DNA of 64,000 nt, taken from NCBI GenBank assembly GCA_022836615.1, contig MU405239.1, positions 248,001-312,000 of the forward strand, in the 5' to 3' direction. The DNA is from Annulohypoxylon bovei var. microspora. Lineage: Eukaryota > Ascomycota > Sordariomycetes > Xylariales > Hypoxylaceae. Below are positions 22,659 to 33,965 of the stretch, piece after piece (the first letter of the stretch is position 1; every line of letters begins with the position of its first letter). The translations under genes were made by a program, and so were the position numbers. The notes beneath the pieces are model-generated. The model saw only the letters and a list, made by a program, of their open reading frames with translations, had not been told where the DNA came from and ran no database searches.

Positions 22659-24146
22659 GAATTAGTGGGGGATTCTGCTGAGACCACCTCGTCGACTAGG
22701 TCGGACCACCTCTCGGAGTTTAGCTCGGACCACCTCCTGGGGTCCGAGCTAGCTCCGAAAATGATTAAATATTAAATAAATTCATAACACCACCAATATA
22801 ATTATTATATAAATATACTTTATATCATTCAAAAGCTAATTTTTCAACGGTTTTAATGAACTAGGTTGCACGAGATTTGAGTGATTATTCATCAAGTTAT
22901 CTTTAAGTGTAATTTTAAAGAAAATATATAAATAAAACGTAATGTTTAAAAAAAGATTTAAACTTATAATTAAATTTATAAATTAAACTTTTATAATATT
23001 AATTCTTTTAGATTTTATTATTTTTCATTAATTTTTTTCTTAATTAAATGTAATTTTTAAAAATTAATTTATATAATACATAATTAATTAAAAATTAAAT
23101 AATAAAAATATTTATTTTAATTTAAAATTATAAATTTATTTATTAAATCGGTTTTTTATGAAATCTTTTTTTTAAAATTTTTATTATTATTTAAAAAATA
23201 TATTATAATTTATAATAATTTATGAAAATTGAAATCTTTTATATTTAATTTATAAAAACTAAAAAACTCTTTATTATTATTAAAAATTCATTATTTTAAC
23301 TTAATAATATTCCCGATGAACTCAAGCCGGCTTTTTGATTGGTTGATAATTTATCGATAAGCACGGGCCAGCTGGGAGTACTTTGCCACCCATACAAATT
23401 CGTATGCATCTCATTGTACCGACTTAAACTATACACATATTTACTTTCAAACTTAAATAACTTTACGAATATTACATGCAAAAATAATTAATATATATGA
23501 ATCGATAGCTAATTCAAAAACGGATCGAATGATATAGGTTGCATCATTGTTGAACTTGTATTAGTGTAGATATATTAAAAGATGTATAAGGTATTAATAT
23601 TGAAGCGTTTCGGGGGTATCACGTGCGACCGGTTCGCCACAACGACATTGAAAGTCGCAGTACAACAGCTCATTACGTACGAAATATAGCGTGCAACCTG
23701 TTGAAACCTATATCATTAGAAGCGCCTAATTGAGGGCTATATAATGATATAAATTTTATGATTCTAAGAGTAGTAAAAAACAAGTTATTCAGGTTGAAAC
23801 TTAAGAGTTCCATGTACTGACTTTTAGTGGCTTTTAGTGATTACTAATAAGGTCAGGGTTAGGGTTACGTAAGACTAATCCGAGACTGGTCTGAGATTAG
23901 TCTTAATTGGGATACTGGTCTAAGCTCATACCCAGACCAGACCGAGACTGAACTTTAAAGTGGGTCTGGCTGAATTGGGAAATGGGCTGGCTGAATCAGC
24001 AAGGTGGGGCGATCTAACCTATCTAGGTGAACTAGTTGGAGGTGGTCTTGGCAGGCCGTTTTTTCGGAGTTAAGCCCCTCGGAGCGCCTCAGGAGGTGGT
24101 CCGAGCTAGTCGACGAGGTGGTCCGAGCTATGAGCCCGAATTAGTG
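22659..24146. mobile_element. RIP-decayed Mutator-like element with long TIRs and 9-bp TSD
   Basis: GAATTAGTG occurs at 22,659-22,667 and again at 24,138-24,146. Immediately inside, the ends at 22,668 and 24,137 start with GGG and are inverted copies of each other. The best-matching core is GACCACCTCGTCGACTAG followed by a TCGGACCACCTC word; similarity extends with small insertions for about 80-100 bases to a CTCCGAAAA word on both sides. The element is about 1,470 bp. The inside, especially 22,760-23,300, is extremely AT-rich, as expected after RIP, and no transposase frame survives. A 9-bp duplication with long TIRs is typical of the Mutator superfamily; that assignment is inference. Confidence 0.7.
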
Positions 24147-24710
24147 ATTAGTTCTCATGCATGTATATAAACCATATATGTGTGTAACCATGAGAGATTA
24201 CGTGGCTTAGCTACTCTCCTAAATCTCATCCAATCAAGTATTATAATAAAAAGCCACCTCCGTCAGCTCCTCAAGAATAAGCTATATTTCCTACTATTTC
24301 CTGCAGCTTTAGCCAGTCAAATTTATAGTCAGACCTACATTTAAGCCTATCGTTACACCATCTTCACCATCATTGTCGTCTTCGTCGTCGTCATCATCTT
24401 CACCATTATAATATATCTAACCAATCACTCTTAACTATGCACTTATTCACTTAAGACTGAACTATTGACACTTAGTTAATCGGACATAAACTTCTCATTA
24501 CACTTATAGTACTACGATCATGTAGAATACTTAAGGTATAGAAGAGAAGAACCCCGAATTAAACGCATCTTTTTTTGTGCGTTAACATCAACTCAAACCA
24601 GGTATCTTGGTATCATTAGCCGTATGATCCAGCTAAGTCAACCCGGTCTCATCAAAGGAAAAGAACAATCCTCAATCAACGTCCACCAGCCAGATCGTAT
24701 CGTCGAGAAG
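24147..24710. other. 3' spacer downstream of the PKS
   Basis: No gene. Holds a GTC/ATC-rich triplet stretch (TCTTCGTCGTCGTCATCATC) around 24,378-24,397. Presumably includes the PKS 3' UTR. Confidence 0.45.
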
Positions 24711-27700
24711 CTACTGTGTAGCACGTCTCTCCACAATCATTGCACTGAGCTTAGAAATGCTCATGTCACTGAGCACCTCGAAGATGCTCACATCTGCAGA
24801 GCATTCTCTGGACACCCAGTTACGTACTCCGACCGCAACGAGCGAGTCGACACCGTAAGCGCTGGGGGGTCGCGAGACCTCCACATCTGAAGCGTCCATG
24901 TTCATGCTCTTGGACAGCATTTCTTGAAGTCCCTTAGTAACGATGACTTCTTCTGCATCCGCGTCCGTGGCTTGGGCTAGCAATTTATGCATGTCGTTCT
25001 GGGAGTCCGAATTCTCGCCAGAAACAGTTGCCCATCCCTCGGGCATATCCACGTCATTGAGGCGAGTGAACAGTGATGTTCGAGTCCAGTAAGGGTCAGC
25101 TGGCTTATTCTGTCGAATAAGTCCGCCGGTGCCGACTCCTGTGACGATCTGAGCCGGTGTCTCTGATCTGCCTTCGACATTGCCAGCAATTGCACACTCG
25201 ACGATGCGCTTGAAATCCTGTAGTCGAATTCCGAAGAATCCACTAGCCTTGAGGATATCCAGCAATTGTGGATCTTCCGCGAGCATTCCCGCCTCTAGAA
25301 TCGGACCCAGATCGATCGATACGGCGTGTGTTATATCCTGACACTCCGTGTTTATGTGCCTGGCAAGAATGTCCTGGAATGCGTTACCTGCCGTGTAGTT
25401 GGCCTGGCCACGATTTCCAATAACCCCGGCTGAACTGGACAAGAATATAAAGAAGTCCAAGTAGCCACCGAATACTTGGTAGAGGTTCCATGAACCAAGC
25501 GTCTTGGGTCTGGTTGCCAATTTCCAGTCATCGTAATTCATGTTCTCGAATACAGAGTCTCGTAAGACAGCTGCACATTGGAACATGCCCTTGACAGGCG
25601 GCATTGATTGACGAATGCTGTACGAGACTTCCTCGAGGGCTTGGGCGTCACAGATGTCGACCTTGAAATCCCGGGTATCGACGCCTCTCTTGCGGAGAAG
25701 GTCAAGGCAAGACCTAGCCATCTCGCTCGTCGCACCCGATCGGGATAGAAAAGCTATGTGCTTGACTCCCATAGATGCGAGGAGCTTAGCGATCTCGATG
25801 CCAAGACCACCAAAACCACCGGAGAGCACATAAGTAGCATCCTCATGTAGATAATCCCTAGTGGGACGGGGAGGTTCCGGAAGAGTCGGGATTCGATTAG
25901 GGAATGGAGGTCGTCGGCAGAGAATCTGACCGCCAGCTTTGTGTAGGTCCATGGACACAAAGGCATTCTTGATATCGGGATAATCGTATCCATAGTCGTG
26001 AGGCGGGCGCCACATCTGCAACTTCTTTGACCTAAGTTTTTCGTAGATGTAACTCAACCACTTGCCAAGTCGGTCCGGATGATTCTTGATGAGATCGGGA
26101 ATATCCATAATAGTGTAGTTGAACGACTTGCTAACGACGTCTCCCTGATGAGCCGCCACGTTCTGGTCAGGCTTATTCGCGAAACTGATAATGCGACCAC
26201 CTAAGAATCCATTAGCGAATGTTCACATTCTCTTTACTTCATGCTGTAAGCACTTACCTTTTCCAATGCATCTCATATTGGAGTCTCTGCTGCGTGCAGC
26301 TGGATCGTAGATCACGCTGACGCCCTTGTTCCTCGTCAGATACATCACTTGGTCCACAAAGTTTTCCGCTCTGGGATCAAGTATATGCCCCTTTGGCAGT
26401 TTCCAGAAGTGGTTAAGTATGCCACGCTGCTTGTTAGTCTCCGCGGTGGCGATCACTGTGGCCCTTGCAATCTTAGCAATCTGAATAGCTGCCTGGCCGA
26501 ACGATCCTGTGCTAGCATAGACCAAGACAATATCCGAATACTGGAGTTGCCCAAGTGCGTGTTTGGCGACACAGAAGCTTGTGGGGAAATAAGGTACGGC
26601 GTTAGGACCGGCTTTTTGGACGAGGACGCGAGGACATCTCACGAAGTCCTTCAAACCTCCACGAGCAATGGCCACCACCTCGTCGCCTTCAGAGACATGC
26701 TTGACATTCTGGCCAACCTCCTCAACTATACCGAACACGTCGGTTCCTAGGCAATCGTCCAGTACTTGGCCCTCCATAATATCCTTATCGAGATCGCTGA
26801 TAGATGTCATTCGGACTCTAATCTTCACGTCATCAGAAGAAAGTGGGAGGTCAGCGTCAGGGTCGTCACGCCAGTATAGACTACCAGCATCGCCAAACTT
26901 TCCGATCTCCAGTTTGAGAGGTCTCTCATGCGGATCCCTCGGTACAGGCTGCATGGTTGGCTTAGGTTGAACAGAGCCGCGCTCAATGATGGAATTGAGC
27001 TCCTCTACTGGCACCAATCTCGGAACCATGATCTGTCCTTTTCGTTGAGCATACTCAGTTTCCATCGGTTCACCAGTCTTAGGTCCAAAGAAGGATCGTC
27101 CGAAAAGGTTGGTGATCATCTGAATAGATGCCGGTTCGGATATGTCTGTGTCGACATCGATATCAAGGGTTACCAACTTCTTGTTAGGGTACTCCGACTG
27201 GATAGTACGGCCAAGAGCCTGGGCCAGGCAAGATCGAGGGTTGCTCGCCTCCAACTGCGAGCCACGAGTGATCCAGAAGATACCTTTCGTGGCAGCAACG
27301 ACGCTGCGGAAAGCAAGGAAATCTTGCTCGGTCCAGTTCCAAATCAGAGACTCGCCATCAGACTCCAAGAGAGATATACAGAACTCCGGCAACTGTTCGT
27401 TCTCCTGTATACCGCTCAACGATCGGACGCGGCAGTCAAAAGTATTGGAAAATGCCGAGCAGGGCTTCGTAGAACCGCTTTCCATTCCTCCCGGAACGAG
27501 GATAAGAACTCCATTCTTTGGTTCAATAGGGTATAGATTACCCATAAGCACTTCTCCCTCGGCTTTCTCCGAAAACTCGTCTAGCGTTTCCCATACAATC
27601 TCAGAGCAGAGGTTGTGGTGATTCGGTAGGAAACCACTTTCTGCGCTGTTCAGGTTCATATTCAAGGCAGTGAAAGTCATATCCTTGATCACGATGAGAG

Positions 27701-30700
27701 GGGGATTCTTGGGGCTAGAATTTCCCAACCAAGAGCGGTCCGCAACAACAAATGATGCAGATGCGTCGCGTAATCCGCTCATGTCCGCCTGAGTGCGAAC
27801 AGCGAGGTTTTCTCCAGTGTTTGAGAGCATAGGAGAGTCAGCCGATAGATAGAGACTACCAATGAATGACGGGACCATCGGGTCGTTGCCAATGGCGAAA
27901 GCTGTCTGGAAGATCGAATCCAGAGTTGCCGGATGGATTATATGAGGATACTCGAAGTTGGCTGGCATAACCGACTTGGTGTCCGGAACGCGGACGACGC
28001 TAACGCAAGTATTGTCTCGCTTGTGAAGAGAACTGATGTTCTGGAATAAGGGGCCATAGTTCATGCCGATGACATCCAGAGTTTCATACAGTTGCCGAGG
28101 GTTGACTAACTCGTTGCAACTATTCTTCGCGTCGCGATAAGCCTGGAAATGTCCGTCGACCTGGATGAGCTTCGCTCTAAGGGTCTGGTGTTCGGCTCGT
28201 GCTCCGTCGGCAGACTGATTCTGATGAATCGTGACAAATCCATTACCATGCTCCTCCCACGGTCCGTCGAGCTGTTTTGAGTATATAGAAAACTCATACA
28301 CACTCGACGGCACTGTCGATGACGAAGACTTCACGTCAGTAACGAGCTGCTTGTTCAGGTTCAAAGCATACTCCAGTCCGTGCAAGGTTCCAGGAATGAT
28401 CATGGCCTTCTGAATCCTGAATTTGGTAATCTCGATACCCGCAAAGCCTTCTGACGCCATCTGCTTAGCAGCTTCAAGGACCATTGTCACCATACCAGCG
28501 GCGGGGTAGATCATCGTCTTTTGCACTTGATGATCGGAGATCCACGGGTTCTCTGATTTGCGGAAGAATCCGCGCCAGCGGGGTTGGAATGGGATCGAAT
28601 CCGCTGTTGGACGTCCGATCAGATCATACCTTCCATGAACTTGGAAACGATTAGCCCGCGACAAGTGCGACTCATACCAATACACGTTGTCGTGGTTCCA
28701 AGGGTACTTTGGCAAATCGACGAGTAGCTTAGGTTGCTTAACCTGCTCGTTCCTCATGACGACCCAAGACATGGAGATATCACATCCATGACTCCATAAC
28801 TTTCCAGCGGCTTCAAGCACGGTATCTCTTGCGTCTATGCCCCGACGAAGCATAGAGTAGTAAGGCGGCCGTTGCCCAAGTTTCTGCTCGGCGTCGAGGA
28901 TCTGCTTCACCGGTCCCTGTAGTGTGGAATGCGGGCTTATTTCCAGGATCACGGTTGGCTTTTCGTCGCTCTTAGAACTCATCATCTGATGCATAGCATC
29001 GGCAAAAAGAACAGGGGAGACCATGTTTCGTAACCAATACTCTGGGCCGAGTTCCTCCCAACTAATAGGAAGCCCTGTCACAGATGAGTACATGGCGGGG
29101 GGTTCGCCTGCAATTCCAGTCTCGAAATCGGTATCGTAGAGGGTAACGAGACTTCCCTGGGCATGAGGATGTAGAACTGCGCTAAGATGAGGTTCTCTAG
29201 GCGCAATGTGCTTGATCGAACGGAGATACTCCTCGGCGCAGCCTGCCATATGGTGCGAGTGGTATGCGATATTAACAACAAGTAATCGGTTGAAAATACC
29301 TGCGGCCTGAAAGGCTGCTTGAAGCTCTAAGATCGCATCCCTATCACCGGAAAGCGTCACCGAAGTAGGACTGTTGACACAAGCCACTATCGCCCTGCTG
29401 TTACCAACTTGTTTCACATACTCCTGCGCTTCGGATGGTGACAGGCCAACAGCGAGCATGCTGCCCTTCGGGGTTTCGTCATCTGCAGGGGCGAGCATTG
29501 CAGCGCTGCGTCCTCGATGGTATGCTAGTTCCCAAGCATTCTCCCGCGATAAAGCACCTAGAGCATATGCGGCGGCAATCTCTCCAGAGGAGTGGCCGCA
29601 AACATAGCTTGGGGTGATTCTGAAATATTTCATCAGCAGGTCGACAAGCGCTATCTGGATTGCCGTTGTCGCTGGTTGGGATATCTCAGGACGGTTAATA
29701 TTGGAGGAAGCTTCGTCCTTGAGAAGCTCCGCAAGGAGGCTAAATTTGTTCGCCGACTTGGTTTGCAAGTATGAGTCTGCTTCCATGATCAGCTTCAAGA
29801 AAATGTCGAAGGCTAGGAGCTCTCGTCCCATGGCAAACCATTGGGCTCCCTGACCGCCAAAAACAAAAGCCAATCTGGTAGCTTTCTCGTCCAAGGCTCT
29901 AACGAAGTCGCTGGGTCGTAAATCTACCAGCTTTCCGACGAGTTCAGTCGCGTTCTGCGCGGTGACCGACGCTCGCCATGGCATCTTCGTTCGTCGACAA
30001 CCAAGCGTGTACGCAAGGTTTTCCATGAGGTTGGCAGGGAGTAACTCAGCTCGCTCGGCCACATGGCACTCATGATCCTCGAGCATCTGGGTCAATACCT
30101 TTTGCTCATGCGCAGAGAAGACGTACAAGTGACTTTGCGAGTCACGGCAAGGTATCTCGATGCCTCGATCCGCCATAGCACTCTCGCGCATTGGATCTTC
30201 GAAGAGGATGGCTTTGGCATCGTGGTAAGGCCATTCGCCAGGGATCGTAGTATTATGGTGGGCTATGAGCCCCCGTTCAGCCATATAGTTGGCAGCATCG
30301 TCCATGATGATATGGGCGTTCCTAAAGCATCTCAAGTCAGTTTATTTATACAAATACAATTTTAGGATAGCATAGGGCAATGTTACTCACGTTCCGCCGA
30401 ATCCGAAGCAGTTAATGCTTGCACGTCGAAGGCCCTCGACCGGCCAGGGTGTATTTGTGATCGGAACCTATCACAATGCGTTGTTAGTAGAGAACGTGAT
30501 GACTATTTTGGCATCATTTCATACCGTCACTTTCCAGTCCTTAAACTTGATTGCCGGGTTTCCGGGGAGTTCGAAGTTCAGGTGCTTCGGAAGTAAGCCA
30601 TTCTCGATGGCGAGGATACCCTTGATTAAACCAGCGATGCCAGCACATCCTTCCAGGTGGCCTATGTTGGTCTTGATTGATCCCTGAATGCTAATGTTAG

Positions 30701-32102
30701 GGAGGAAAAAAACCTTCAGGATAATAGAGGTGATGTGAAGCAGTACTTACAACGTAGATAGGGTTGCTGGAAGCACGGTCTGCGCAAAACGCATCCGAAA
30801 TAGCTTTCAGCTCACGGAAGTCCCCGGCTTGAGTACCGGTTCCGTGGCATTCAACGTATGCCGTGTTATCGACAGGTAGCCCAGCCCTCTTGTAGACTGT
30901 TTTGATATTCCGCAACTGTGCCTCGGAAGATGGTAGCGTAATACCAGGGGTACGCCCATCTTGGTTAACGCTTGATCCGCGTATAACACCGCGGATGTTG
31001 TCATTGTCCCGGATAGCATCTCGTAGACGCTTGAGGACAACGATTCCGATGCCTTCGCCACGACCGTAACCATTGGCACGGGCATCGAAAGTGAAACATT
31101 TCCCATCGGGGCTCAGGAAATTTAATGCTGTCATTGGCATCATAGTGTTGGGCGTGAGAATAAGCCCAGCCCCACCCGCAAGACCCTAGCTTAGTTAGTA
31201 TGCTGTAGGGAACGACTTAAGGTATGAAGAAGAAAGGAGGATTTGTAAGTCTGCAACGGTTGTGTGAACTTACGATGTCGATCTCTCCATCTCGCAGGCT
31301 TTGGCACGCGTTATGTACGCATACCAAACTGGCGCTGCACCCAGTATCGATGGTCATACTGGGTCCGTTTATGTCCAAGAAGTATGAAATGCGATTGGAC
31401 ATAATCGCAATGCCATTTCCGGTCGCCCCATACTTGGGGGAGTCGTCGGGATCACGGAGGACTATTTGTTCATAGTCTTTCATTTGTTAGCTATATCTCA
31501 GTCTCAATGGCTAAAGGATGATTGTATTCCACATACCCTTTACAAAGGAGCCGATCCAGACTCCGGTATCCGACTTGCGAAGGGCTTCGCGGTCGATTCC
31601 CGCTAAAACCACAAATTAGCTAGATATAAAACCGAGTTCGCCAATAGATGCCATACCATTATCTATGGCCTCGACGGAAACCTCCAGCAGTATGCGCTGT
31701 TGAGGGTCGATGGCACATGCCTCATCAGCGGGGATGCTGAAGAACTGCTGCTGTTAGCCAGATAGTTTTCGGGTTCATAGAAAGTTGGGGCTTACGCTAG
31801 TGTCGAAGACACGAATGTCTTCGTCAATAAAGTGCCCTGCTTTGAAGGGCACCTGGTCAAAGGTTAGTCTCTGTTCAACCAGAAAATTAGGAGCGGGCAC
31901 CTACAGTTCCCTGGCGATTGCCGCTAGGGTGGAAATAGCTCGCAATGTTCATGCGAGAACTAGGAATCTCGGACCAGGCGCTTTCGCCCTTCTCGAGCAT
32001 TTCCCATAGGGCCACGGGTGACGTGGCATTGCCGGGAAAGCGGCAGCCTAAGCCGACGACCGCAATAGGCTCCATGGCGTCGGCAGATGGACTGCCCATC
32101 AT
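24711..32102 (-). CDS. Highly reducing type I polyketide synthase (KS-AT-DH-ER-KR-ACP)
   Basis: Ten exons on the complement: 32102-31905, 31852-31796, 31744-31657, 31602-31537, 31476-31274, 31185-30751, 30683-30525, 30467-30391, 30321-26258, 26200-24711; about 2,278 residues, all phases closing. KS: DTGCSASLVC (Cys near 183), ECHGTGTQAGD, and KTNIGHLEG. AT: VFGGQGAQW and GHSSGEIAAAYA (Ser near 670). DH: WISDHQVQKTMIYP (His near 1015) and HPATLDSIF. No methyltransferase lies between DH and ER. ER (about 1550-1870) is recognisable (GTDVFGIVEEVG, TGSFGQAAIQIAK) but lacks the usual LNSLxGE and GRFIEIGKxD signatures, so it may be inactive. KR has SGGFGGLG and ANYTAGNAF; ACP has GVDSL. The start is uncertain: ATGs at 32102, 32099 and 32075 are possible, and a CTAAC...TAG acceptor at about 32,154-32,170 suggests an upstream intron. 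Product unknown. Confidence 0.9.
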
Positions 32103-32732
32103 GAACACTGGAGCTAGTGTTCGTGACTGGAGAGAGTTTGGTAGTAAAGCTTCTATTAAAATAATGTTAGCAGACAAATCTGGAAGGATGAAGCTTAAAT
32201 CCAGAAGCTGCGTGTAAGAAAATTCCCCTGGGGGAATGGCAAAGCCTGTCACTTTCAAGAAATGAAAGAAGGGTAGTTGTGAATGGCGGTGGGTGTGCTC
32301 TCTAGCTAAGTATCCTTGGATCAGAGATCTCAAGGTACAACACCACGCGAGCCAACAACTTAGCACATGAGTTTGTCTTGTGCCTTTTTTTTTTTTTTTT
32401 TTCGTAACTAACGAAATATTATATAAGAAGGTTATGTTGCAGATGTTGCGTAGGTTGTGTAGGAGAAGAAAGGGGAGGTGTTAAATAGGGTGGGATAAGA
32501 AAGGCAAAGGTCAATGTGACAGTGTCAGAAGAGGGAGAAGGGATTGGGTTGGGCAACGAAATAACTCATATTATTGACATCATGGGTGTTGGTGAATATA
32601 TGACTGTACTGTGCCATAAGTGCGTATAATATAAAAGAGGGGTGTCGATGTCAATTCTTATGGCCGTAGAGAAAGTAGGTTGGTGTTGTCATGTAAGGAA
32701 AGAAAACATAATGTCATCATGTTACTTACCTA
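32103..32732. other. PKS upstream region, probable leader/intron and poly-T tract
   Basis: On the minus strand an intron-like 3' end (CTGCTAACATTATTTTAATAG) lies just above the PKS start. Beyond it is a homopolymer of about 21 T at 32,383-32,402 on the + strand. The remainder is G/A/T-rich and C-poor on the + strand. No separate gene seen. Confidence 0.45.
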
Positions 32733-33086
32733 AAGCTTGATGTCAGATGCCGAAAGACTAGAGAATAGTTAGCAATCTGATGTTGTAATAGACAGGGTTT
32801 ATGTTTGGATGTGTAAGCTTTTGTAGTAAAGGATGAAAAGGACAATAATGACTAATGTAGAAGTACATGTTGATGTGCGTTGATAGATATTGTATGGGGT
32901 GAAGTTAATGTTTCTGTGTTTAGGGTTGACGTGGTAAAGGAAAGGGGATAATGTTATGAAGATAGTAATGGGATGTTAGGGTGTTACCTTGTATGCTAAC
33001 ATAGAAGTTGAAGGGATGGTTTGGTAGAAGTAAAGAAAATAAATGAGTGTTGATGTTGTAAAGGGGAGAGTTATAGTTGAAGGATG

Positions 33087-33290
33087 AAAGGGTCGGCGAT
33101 GAAATGTTATGTATGTTGTATATGTAAAGGAAGGCGGTAAAGTGTAAAGGTAGGCAACAAGGTGTTATGTTGAAAGGTAGGTGACGAGGTGTTATGTAGA
33201 AGGGTCGGCGACGAGAACTTATGTAGAAAGGTAGGTGACGAAGTGACAAGATTTTGCGTACAAGGGTAGGTGACGACAAATCGCGTGAAA
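33087..33290. repeat. 27-bp minisatellite-like repeat
   Basis: Units of the form AAAGGTAGGTGACGAGGTGT followed by TATGTAG recur with a 27-base period; starts at 33,146, 33,173, 33,200 and 33,227 are exact in spacing. More degenerate copies begin near 33,087 and 33,262. Units differ at several sites, so the array is old. Confidence 0.75.
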
Positions 33291-33419
33291 GATGGGTGAG
33301 GAGAGATAGGGTTTTTGGTTTTTTTTTGGTGCAAGGATTAAGTGATGAAGTGATGAATGTTTCGGCTGTGAGTGACAAGGAAATATTCCATTTATGTTGT
33401 GGATTGATGCGGTGACGAG

Positions 33420-33965
33420 TAGAGTAGAAATGCAACGTACTTAAGGGTAGAAGAGTATGGTTGTGTTGATGGTGTATGGATGAGATGATTGTGTAAGGAA
33501 AGAATGGTTGATGAAGAGAAGAAGGTTGGATTATGGGTGACGAGAGGAAATATTTATTGTTAAACGTTGATGTGGTGGGTGTTGGTGTGATGAGAGGTAG
33601 AGTAGAGTTGTAACATACCTAAGTGTAGAATGTAGATGGTGGTGGACGGGTAAGGCAAGATGGGAAAGGATTATGATGAAAAGAAGAAGATTTGATTGTA
33701 GGTGGAGAGGGGAAAGATTTATGTTATGTGTGGATGTGGTAGGAGGTAGAGTAGAAGCATAACCTACCTAAGCGTACCTAGAACTGGATGGTGGATTTTT
33801 CTTGTTGAAAGGTGGGTGACGAGGAAAGGTTTGAGTGATGAAGAGAAGAAGGTTTGATTGTGGATGGCAAGGGAAAAGGTTTATGTTGAAGTAGTAGTAA
33901 GGAGTAGAACATAAATCATAACTTACCTAACAGTGAAAGCTGATGGTGACAGATTCTTGGTCTAA
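33420..33965. repeat. ~162-165-bp degenerate tandem repeat upstream of PKS
   Basis: Three successive copies share the landmark GATGAAGAGAAGAAGG at 33,510, 33,675 and 33,837 (spacing 165 and 162). Each is followed by a TTTGATTGTGG-like stretch and a TTTATGTT word. Each copy also ends in a TAACNTACCTAA-like sequence (near 33,435, 33,613, 33,762, 33,921), which on the PKS strand reads as a splice-donor-like TTAGGTADGTTA. The sequence is strongly G-over-C skewed. Confidence 0.65.

Noticed and set aside
33087..33290. Regular repeats considered as a CRISPR array
   Set aside because: The 27-base units are directly adjacent with no unique spacers, and the genome is eukaryotic.
32920..33435. 171-codon open frame on the minus strand rich in His/Leu/Pro/Thr
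   Set aside because: It lies in the C/T-rich strand of the degenerate tandem repeats; lack of G removes most stop codons, so a long frame is expected by chance, and no motif is present.
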